NCBI GenBank assembly: GCA_001839685.1
Contig: MLAK01001335.1
Location: 12,811 to 23,836, forward strand
DNA: 11,026 nt
Source: Tritrichomonas foetus
Taxonomy: Eukaryota > Parabasalia > Tritrichomonadida > Tritrichomonadidae
Direction: 5' to 3'
The position numbers and the translations under genes are program-made. Positions 1 to 6,138 of this stretch are shown in pieces. The notes beneath the pieces are model-generated. The model did no database searches. It worked only from the letters and a program-made list of their open reading frames with translations, and was not told where the DNA came from. Every line of letters starts with the position of its first letter. Position 1 is the first letter of the stretch.

Positions 1-259
1 AAAAAAAAAAAGGTTTCTATTGATGATTGATTATTAAAGACGATTCAATAAATTATCACGATTATTGTCATTCAAATATGAACAGAAACCCCCTATGACG
101 CGCATTATACCCCTACAACCAAAAAAAAATTTATATATCTAATAATCATAGAAATGATATTTCTACTGTCTAAAGCAACACATAGATTTATCTTATCGAC
201 TCGTAAAATTAACCATCCTGATAATAAATAAAAGAATTACCAAATAAAATCAATTAGAA
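1..259. other. A/T-rich 3' flank, no gene seen
   Basis: This stretch lies downstream of the minus-strand gene that ends at 261. It starts with a run of 12 A at the window edge and has another A run near 121-129. No reading frame of useful length is visible on either strand, and I see no tRNA-like or repeat structure. It probably contains the 3' untranslated region and cleavage site of the first gene. The window edge cuts it, so what lies further left is unknown. Confidence 0.6.
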
Positions 260-263
260 TTTA
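260..263 (-). terminator. UAAA polyadenylation-type signal overlapping a stop
   Basis: On the minus strand the first gene ends GAC-TAA-ATT, so its stop codon forms the first three bases of TAAA. In Trichomonas vaginalis a UAAA tetranucleotide at or just after the stop is the described polyadenylation signal; that is established knowledge. Its use here is inferred. In such AT-rich DNA the tetramer is common, so position is the only real support. Confidence 0.35.
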
Positions 264-3200
264 GTCGTGTTTCTTCACAATTATCACAATAACAACTACC
301 GCAGTAATTGTAAGAGGAATACCAATTGAAAGACCTAATATTAAAGCTAAATTGTTTTTCTTGGTTTGATTTTTGTAATAAGCAAGATAATTATCCTTTG
401 GTATGTCCAACAAGGAAATAAATTCTTGCTTTTGGAATTTTTCTTCAAGTTTTTTAGCACTGAACAAGTTGGATTTTACAACTACTTGGGCATCTTCATT
501 TAAATAAACATCTTTTTTCTTGATTATATCTTTCATGCTCTCAGATATTGTAATGCCAAGCTCCTCCAGACATGTTTTGAATGTTGTTTCGTCATTTTGA
601 TAAAATATTTTTGTGCTAAAAGGAATACTACCGATGGTTTTTTCTTTCAATTCAATAATAACATAGTCATCTGATTTTGTTTGTTGAGTATGGGATATCT
701 CAATAGTTAATTTTTGATTTTCGATATTAGAAATTATTTTTTTAATTTCTCCTTCCCAATTTTTGGTTGCAATGACTTTATCACGATTTTTCAAAATTTG
801 TCTTTTGATACTAGTATCTAATCTTATGATATCTTGTGATGGAGATGATTCTTCTTTTTCCCAATCATAAATTTCCTCTACACCTGGGTATGTCTGCTTG
901 ATATCAGAAGAATCTTCAAGTAAATTATTCATATAAGTATTATATTCCAGAAGTACAATTCCATCATCTTTTAAACTGAATTCAAATTTACAGTATGAAG
1001 ATTTATTAGTATTGCAAAGTGCATCCAATGAAAATCCACTTTTAGTAGATGAGTCGATACCAATTTGAAACATTCCATCAATAAATGGCACTTCTGTATC
1101 GGTTATCCCATGATTGATTTTGGTGCATCTAGGACAGTTAATTCTTACAAGTCTGTTCATGGGAGTAAATTTATTTATATTTTCCACTGTTTCATTTTCT
1201 ATTGTTAATGTTCTTGAAGTCAATGGAAAATTAAAATATGATTGTTTAGCTGCAATAATTTCTTCTTTGTCAGGAACTTTCCCCTCTCTCCAAGTGATTG
1301 AATGAAGTCTATAAAATGATTCTTTTCCAATTGTTTCTGGATAATCATTAGAGGACACTTGAACTTTTGTTTGACTATAGTGACTCCATTTATTATCTTC
1401 AAAATCTTTGGGTGATGTATATGAGCGAATACAACCTACATGAAAATTATTTTTTGGTGCTAATTTAAATGTAGGGAAACTAGAACAGAATGGATCATGA
1501 TTATTGTTTTCCTGTGATTGAAATATCTTATATAATTTGATAGGAATAGATTCCTCTTCCTTATTAATTCGCCTAAAAGGAATTACTATATCATAATAAC
1601 CTGATTCCTGTGTTTCAAACACATTTTTTTCTTTAATGAGTTGAATTAAATATAGATTATCACCTTCAAAGCAGCTTGCTTCTTTCATTAGTGGTCTAAT
1701 TCCAGGTAGATCCAACAATGCATATGTATATTCGAAATTATATCCAGGATCTTGAAACAAAAACCTCAGGTTTCCATAAACTTCATTTTGGTACATTGTG
1801 AATGAATATGATAATCCACTTGATGGAGTATATAAAAATCTCTCACCATCTTCATATTTTTCGAAAACTCGACATATGATTCCTTTTATTTCATCTTTTA
1901 TCTCAGTAATTGTTTCTTGATAATTCTGAGAAAGACCAAAGATATACTCAACATTGACAGGTTCACTTAATTGCTCAAAAGTGAATTTGGTTCCATCATC
2001 TAAAGACAGCTCATAAGTATTTTGCTGTAAATCATTTATTGTGAGAGCCAATGAACCGATTATCTCTTTTTCACTAGCATATATAATGAAGCATACATAT
2101 GATTCGAGATTTGCAGGTTCATATTTGGGAAGAAAAATCTTTGTATTATTGACGACCATCTTTCCATTTTCACAATCTGATGCTATGATTTTAATACATT
2201 GCTCGATTATATCATTCTTCACAGAATATATATAAATAACACGGTCTTGACATTTGTCATTGGTTGCATTTAGCTTAAGAGCTGTCCATCTATATATATC
2301 ATTTTTGGGAATGTCTGTGATTTCATCTTTAATGTAAAAGTTTTTAGAATTAGTAACATACCCACTTTTTTTGGTATGAATAATAAGGGAAATTGGCTGT
2401 GGATCGAGTGTGGATGGATGCATATTTTCTGGGACAAAATTTCTATATTCATCATATGCGGAAAATGAAAATTGTTTTCCCATCTTGGTCGGTGTGCTTT
2501 GAGATTTCTTCAGAGTGAAGTTAAATTGATTTGATATCACTTCATGATTATCCCAGTCAAACTGGAATGAAGGAATTTCTTGTTGATTTACGCTCAGATA
2601 CAGCATTGTTGATGGTGTATCAAATTCTCTTTTCATAATTGCCAATGGATAATGATCAATTATTGCGTTATTCTCGAGTTTATAGAAAATAACCTTTTCT
2701 TGATATTCTTCATTAGAATTTACAAATAACATAACAACGGTATAGTTATCAACATCACTATCATATGAAAGATCATTTAATGAAACCACAGTTCTCAATC
2801 TCTCTGGTTCTTGAATCAGATCTTTATCTTTTTCATCAGATGAATCTGCGTCAAATAAGCAGATTTTCGGAATCAATTCTTTTCTCCAGATATCTTTGGA
2901 AAGATGTTTATCGAAATCAAAAATATTCCAATTTAATACTGTTAGACTTCCTCCTCCTTCTATATAAGACGATATAAATGGAGTAAAGGAGCCATAAAGT
3001 GATGGGAAAGTACATTTTTCAGTATCAACCCCGAATTTTACATGAAATCCAGATTTTGCACCAGCTTCAAGATAAGCATCAACCATTGATCCAAAAGTGA
3101 GATTAATTCGCACACCTGCTTGAATAGAAAAGTTAGCATCAAATTCTGCTTGTAAATTTGTTTCTGTATCTTCAGAAATCAAAGTTCCATCTTCAGAAAC

Positions 3201-4202
3201 ATCTTCAATAACAAATGACTTAGCCAAATCATCTGATGCACAATGTTTTGATGTAATTGTTAATCCTTTTTGAAGATGTAATTTAAATCTCTTTAAAATT
3301 GAAACTTCGTGCTTAATCTCAAACCTCATTTGATTTATCAATACTCTTGCAACTAGGGATGCTGTAATAGTCAATTTTTGGGTAAAGATGTTAATAGAAG
3401 AACCAACTATTTTAAACTCTTTTTGATTAATAGGGATATTAATTAAATCTTTCTCTGTTTTAATAGATGACAAATGAATTCCGGCTCCTCCAATAATATC
3501 CAATGAAGAATCAAGTTCTTCTTGTAGTGATGCAGGTCCTACTTTTTTAATAATCACTGAAGCTTGAGCATTAGCAGTAATACCTGCATATAGATCAGCA
3601 TATTTGTTTGTCTCTTTTGGAACTCCCGGAATTGTAACTTTCATTGGTACATTATTTTTATTATCCCAGTTTATTTCTCCATTGGCAGAACATCTTCCTC
3701 CAAAGTGTTTTCCAAAATGTTCACATTTTAAGTCAACTGGTGCTTTTGCAGGTAACTTCATCTCAAATATATCAAATATTTCCAATATGTTCATCTCAGA
3801 AATATTAAATATTGCAACTTCACCATCATCTGCAAATTTTTGGTTCAAAGAAAACACTTGTGATTCCACTTCTGTCACAAATATGGATTTCTCTTCAATA
3901 ATTTTCATTCCATCGTCATCATTTCTATTGGCAATAATTGCAACATGTGATTTTGTTTTCGTGATAGCATAACCTCTTAAGGCATCTACAGTGACACCAA
4001 ATACTGGATGAGCAAAAGTTGCGTTCAGTGTTTGAGAGATAATTGGCCTTCCTGGCATATAAACATTGTCATGATGAATTTTATTGTTTTTTATTCTATG
4101 AACTGAAGACATTACTGCTTTATTTCTAAGCTCTTGGAATTCTTTAGGGATATATAAAAGTGGGTCACTCTTCATAAGACAGAAAAAACAAAAGAAAAAC
4201 AT
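261..4202 (-). CDS. large single-pass membrane/surface protein, unknown family
   Basis: About 1,313 residues if the ATG at 4200-4202 is the start. The frame stays open up to a TTG at 4263-4265, but with no ATG, and an in-frame TAA lies a few codons further up. A second ATG is at 4173-4175. The chosen start gives MFFFCFFCLMKSD, a short hydrophobic run that could be a weak signal peptide. The body is rich in beta-type sequence, Asp, Glu, Lys and Asn, with at least ten N-x-S/T sequons, cysteine pairs (C160/C171 spaced CEHFGKHFGGRC; CPRC at 1023-1026) and no obvious repeat array. Residues about 1285-1309 form a strongly hydrophobic helix (LALILGLSIGIPLT then a Val/Ile-rich stretch), followed only by KKHD. 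This fits a type I membrane protein with a large lumenal or extracellular part. Without a working signal peptide it would read as a tail-anchored cytosolic protein. I recognise no domain. The gene is real by length (3.9 kb open in AT-rich DNA); the function is unknown. Confidence 0.88.
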   Translation of the reverse strand: MFFFCFFCLMKSDPLLYIPKEFQELRNKAVMSSVHRIKNNKIHHDNVYMPGRPIISQTLNATFAHPVFGVTVDALRGYAITKTKSHVAIIANRNDDDGMKIIEEKSIFVTEVESQVFSLNQKFADDGEVAIFNISEMNILEIFDIFEMKLPAKAPVDLKCEHFGKHFGGRCSANGEINWDNKNNVPMKVTIPGVPKETNKYADLYAGITANAQASVIIKKVGPASLQEELDSSLDIIGGAGIHLSSIKTEKDLINIPINQKEFKIVGSSINIFTQKLTITASLVARVLINQMRFEIKHEVSILKRFKLHLQKGLTITSKHCASDDLAKSFVIEDVSEDGTLISEDTETNLQAEFDANFSIQAGVRINLTFGSMVDAYLEAGAKSGFHVKFGVDTEKCTFPSLYGSFTPFISSYIEGGGSLTVLNWNIFDFDKHLSKDIWRKELIPKICLFDADSSDEKDKDLIQEPERLRTVVSLNDLSYDSDVDNYTVVMLFVNSNEEYQEKVIFYKLENNAIIDHYPLAIMKREFDTPSTMLYLSVNQQEIPSFQFDWDNHEVISNQFNFTLKKSQSTPTKMGKQFSFSAYDEYRNFVPENMHPSTLDPQPISLIIHTKKSGYVTNSKNFYIKDEITDIPKNDIYRWTALKLNATNDKCQDRVIYIYSVKNDIIEQCIKIIASDCENGKMVVNNTKIFLPKYEPANLESYVCFIIYASEKEIIGSLALTINDLQQNTYELSLDDGTKFTFEQLSEPVNVEYIFGLSQNYQETITEIKDEIKGIICRVFEKYEDGERFLYTPSSGLSYSFTMYQNEVYGNLRFLFQDPGYNFEYTYALLDLPGIRPLMKEASCFEGDNLYLIQLIKEKNVFETQESGYYDIVIPFRRINKEEESIPIKLYKIFQSQENNNHDPFCSSFPTFKLAPKNNFHVGCIRSYTSPKDFEDNKWSHYSQTKVQVSSNDYPETIGKESFYRLHSITWREGKVPDKEEIIAAKQSYFNFPLTSRTLTIENETVENINKFTPMNRLVRINCPRCTKINHGITDTEVPFIDGMFQIGIDSSTKSGFSLDALCNTNKSSYCKFEFSLKDDGIVLLEYNTYMNNLLEDSSDIKQTYPGVEEIYDWEKEESSPSQDIIRLDTSIKRQILKNRDKVIATKNWEGEIKKIISNIENQKLTIEISHTQQTKSDDYVIIELKEKTIGSIPFSTKIFYQNDETTFKTCLEELGITISESMKDIIKKKDVYLNEDAQVVVKSNLFSAKKLEEKFQKQEFISLLDIPKDNYLAYYKNQTKKNNLALILGLSIGIPLTITAVVVIVIIVKKHD
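276..350 (-). other. C-terminal transmembrane helix and KKHD tail of the large protein
   Basis: About 25 uncharged residues (Leu, Ile, Gly, Pro, Thr, then mostly Val and Ile) are flanked by KKNN before and KKHD after. The lysines on the end side make a short cytosolic tail of four residues. K at -4 and -3 matches the KKxx dilysine ER-retrieval pattern known in eukaryotes. Trichomonad surface proteins also often end in short basic tails, so retrieval is only a possibility. Confidence 0.75.
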
Positions 4203-4301
4203 TTTATATGGCGATCTGCAAAGAGGAATAAAAATTGAGGTGATACTTGAAACAAATTCATACAAAAATTTCCTTTTTCTGAGAAGATTTTACACAAACT
4301 A

Positions 4302-4466
4302 TTTTCTGAAAACATAATTGCTATTCAATTGAATAAATAGATCACAGTCACTTCACTTCCCATTCAGAAATTTTGATTCAAATGTTTTGTGACTGTTGGC
4401 AGCAGCTATTTCCTTTTGACTTGCATCAACGTCATGTAAAATCAAAAATTCAGCATTGTCATCTAA
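4302..4466 (-). pseudogene. possible decayed coding tract, same frame as the membrane protein gene
   Basis: Reading the minus strand, 37 codons are open at 4356-4466 with balanced, coding-like composition (for example DASQKEIAAANSHKTF). A TGA at 4353-4355 follows, then 17 more open codons (SDCDLFIQLNSNYVFRK) and a TAG at 4299-4301. Both parts share the frame of the membrane protein gene that begins about 100 bases further on. There is no ATG at the head of the tract. It could be a dead 5' part of that gene, the tail of a lost neighbour, or chance: open runs of this length are expected in such DNA. The slightly raised GC and the three GC-starting alanine codons in a row are the only extra support. 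Confidence 0.2.
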
Positions 4467-4936
4467 TTATAAATATTTCTATTTTCATAACAATAAAATC
4501 TAGTTCCAACTTTGTTATTTCGGTGCAATTCGATCGAAAAATGAAGTGATATAATAATAAAGTATTGAAAAACTTGTGAAATCGATCAGAATGAATTCAT
4601 TTTACATGACTTGTAGAAAAAATTGGACAAATTTGAAAAATGAAATTGAAACACAGAGTGAACTGGGGAAAATATAAATTAATAGGAATGTCTAAGTAGA
4701 GTGGAATTATCGGAAATGAAAAAATAAACTGGTTGTAAAAAGGAGGAATTGCTTTTGAATATAAATAATATTTTCTTTCTTAAAGATTTCACACTTTTAT
4801 ATGTCATTTTTTTTTCGTTTTGATTTTCGTTTTAATTTTATATTATTTTTCGTTTTCATTGCTGATAAAATTTTTCAATATTATATTTTTTTCATAATTC
4901 ATGAGTTATTTATTGCAAGAAGTATATTAGATATCT

Positions 4937-4944
4937 TTTATTTA
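4937..4944 (-). terminator. candidate TAAATAAA 3'-end signal for the transferase gene
   Basis: The minus strand reads TAAATAAA about 76 bases after the transferase stop at 5020-5022. The sequence immediately after that stop (TAGGTTATGAAATC) has no TAAA, unlike the other two genes. This is the first clear UAAA downstream. Whether it is used is not shown by the sequence. Confidence 0.2.
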
Positions 4945-5019
4945 TTTCAATCTAACATTAAATGTAGAAGACCAAATCTAAATCACTTCTAAATCAAATC
5001 AAATAAATGATTTCATAAC

Positions 5020-6009
5020 CTATATTTGTGGATTCAAAATTCTTTCTGGTATATATTTCCTTACAATTCCGAGGGATGGATGAATTGGTTCTGTTCCAGG
5101 ATATCCTGCCAACGATAATCCACTTAAAGAGAAGAAAGTGTGTACAATATCAGGATCATCATGAGAATTTGGTCTAAATTGCCCATTGTCACAATAGTTT
5201 GAGAAGATGAATGATGTTAATCTTCTTTTATCGACAATATCATCAAACCAACCCAAAACGGAGAGCGGGGAACCAATCCAAAATGAATAACAAGTGTCAG
5301 TCAGCTTATGGGCACGACCGTTGAATCCATCTTCTTGTCTTTGACTGAGCCAATAGGCCAGCAAGCGCTTGTCCTTGATTCGGTCGAGTGCCCCCCACAA
5401 ATCAAGTGCTGCAACGGCACAGTAGGTTGCGCCACCATGTGACTCATCACCCGGACGATAGGCAAATCCACCCTCATATGTCTGGCAGCTCAAAATAAAC
5501 TCTATTGCTTTTTCGACATCAACGCCATCATTCGTGCCGAGCATTTTGCAGGTTGCTGCGGCGCTGAAGACAAAACGAAGATCGTCTTCCGATCCGAGGG
5601 TGTGCGAAAGGAAGGAGCCGTTTGGAAGCTGCAATCTATGAAGGGATTCCATAACCCGCTTTGTATCAACACGGCTGAGATCGTCACCGAGAAGAATAAG
5701 CATGGCCAGATATGAAAAAGTCATAACGATGTGAGTTTCTTCAACTGTGTGGTTTGGCGTGAAATGCGCAGGCGAATGTCTGAATCCTCCAAGCAGGGGA
5801 GGCTGGACCTGGTTTGTGTAGACCCAGTCAATAATTTCTTTCTTGCGTTCGGGAGAAAGAACCTCGTCAAGCTTGCCGATGATCGCCAGTCCGTTAATGC
5901 AAAAATATCCAATATTGCCAAGAACGGTTTCCATGACTTGATATTGCATGGGGATACCATTGATGAGTCTTTGAAGGTAGTTTGAAATCGCGTCGACGTT
6001 TAATTCCAT
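5020..6009 (-). CDS. PGGT1B: geranylgeranyltransferase type I beta subunit
   Basis: A 329-residue beta subunit of protein geranylgeranyltransferase I, which with an alpha subunit (not in this window) attaches a C20 prenyl group to the cysteine of CaaX proteins ending mainly in Leu, such as Rho/Rac/Rap GTPases, in the cytosol. Family signatures are strong: ILLGDDLSRV near 105-114, LQLPNGSF 126-133, GSEDDLRFV 139-147, ESHGGATYC 189-197, DGFNGRAHK then DTCYSFWIG 227-246, GLSLAGYPGTEPIHPSL 297-313. Aligned to the human protein, the zinc ligands D269, C271 and H321 are D238, C240 and H290; the diphosphate-contacting H219, R263 and K266 are H191, R232 and K235. The ESHGG, GR..K and GLSL-HP context fits type I better than farnesyl- or Rab-type subunits. 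Length is close to the usual 330-380, with a shorter N-terminus and no C-terminal extension; the start M1 precedes the first helix sensibly. Stop is TAG. The middle is about 55% GC, unlike its neighbours. It is divergent from the gene at 6127. Confidence 0.95.
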   Translation of the reverse strand: MELNVDAISNYLQRLINGIPMQYQVMETVLGNIGYFCINGLAIIGKLDEVLSPERKKEIIDWVYTNQVQPPLLGGFRHSPAHFTPNHTVEETHIVMTFSYLAMLILLGDDLSRVDTKRVMESLHRLQLPNGSFLSHTLGSEDDLRFVFSAAATCKMLGTNDGVDVEKAIEFILSCQTYEGGFAYRPGDESHGGATYCAVAALDLWGALDRIKDKRLLAYWLSQRQEDGFNGRAHKLTDTCYSFWIGSPLSVLGWFDDIVDKRRLTSFIFSNYCDNGQFRPNSHDDPDIVHTFFSLSGLSLAGYPGTEPIHPSLGIVRKYIPERILNPQI

Positions 6010-6126
6010 GAAGAAAGTAAAAATTTCGAAACAAAAAAATAGATTGTTCGTTAGCTAACAATTGATCTGTTAACTATATTAAAGGTAAATGATAAGCGAA
6101 ATTTCCAATTAATACGGTTAACTTAA
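6010..6126. promoter_or_regulatory. 117-bp divergent promoter
   Basis: The prenyltransferase (leftward) and the helical protein gene (rightward) start only 117 bases apart, so both core promoters must fit here, or partly in the first codons if the second gene starts at 6196. The region holds GTTA/TAAC dyads listed separately and a minus-strand CCTTTAAT at 6078-6085, similar to the CCTTT-type M5 core element reported in Trichomonas. That similarity is from memory and weak. No TATA box stands out against the A/T background. A good match to the TCAYT initiator is not seen beside either ATG. Confidence 0.55.
6048..6059. promoter_or_regulatory. TCGTTAGCTAAC: Myb-element-like site with 10-bp palindrome
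   Basis: GTTAGCTAAC at 6050-6059 is a perfect 10-bp palindrome. It overlaps TCGTTA (6048-6053), which reads TAACGA on the minus strand, the core of the MRE-1-type Myb recognition element described for the Trichomonas ap65-1 promoter. It lies about 40-50 bases upstream of the prenyltransferase ATG. Function is inferred from motif likeness only. Confidence 0.3.
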
Positions 6127-6138
6127 ATGACGTTAACC
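6069..6138. promoter_or_regulatory. three GTTAAC sites
   Basis: GTTAAC occurs at 6069-6074, inside CGGTTAAC at 6115-6122 and inside ACGTTAACC at 6130-6138. The last falls within the first codons of the helical protein gene if it starts at 6127, which slightly favours the later ATG at 6196. Myb-type proteins bind YAAC/GTTR cores. With the palindrome at 6050 this makes four such dyads in about 90 bases; I did not spot GTTAAC elsewhere in the window by eye. Confidence 0.3.

Larger units (their letters stand above)
4203..5019. other. intergenic region between two minus-strand genes
   Basis: Just over 800 bases of mostly low-GC sequence lie between the transferase 3' end and the start of the large membrane protein gene. 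It should hold the transferase 3' untranslated region on the right and the promoter of the membrane protein gene on the left. A 10-bp palindrome, TTCGATCGAA, sits at 4529-4538. The part at 4800-4870 is T-rich with repeated CGTTTT words, and a 63-codon plus-strand frame there is low complexity and not credible. A coding-like tract near 4302-4466 is listed separately. Confidence 0.6.

Noticed and set aside
3604..3972. 122-codon plus-strand frame inside the membrane protein gene
   Set aside because: It is antisense to a 3.9-kb open gene and arises from the codon composition of the real strand; no independent signal.
4216..4263. Possible GT...TTTGCAG intron (minus strand) before the membrane protein ATG
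   Set aside because: It starts GTATGA and ends in a pyrimidine tract plus CAG, but there is no in-frame ATG exon upstream and no ACTAAC branch motif of the parabasalid type.
4203..4265. Upstream extension of the membrane protein to a TTG start
   Set aside because: It has no ATG, and eukaryotic nuclear genes rarely start at TTG. The ATG at 4202 is the first in-frame Met.
4801..4992. 63-codon plus-strand frame rich in Phe and Ile
   Set aside because: It is low-complexity T-rich DNA overlapping the likely 3' flank of the transferase gene. The composition alone explains the open frame.
5721..5985. Overlapping frames of 79 and 84 codons inside the transferase gene
   Set aside because: They overlap the well-conserved transferase frame, whose family motifs leave no doubt about the real coding strand. 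The higher GC reduces stops in all frames.
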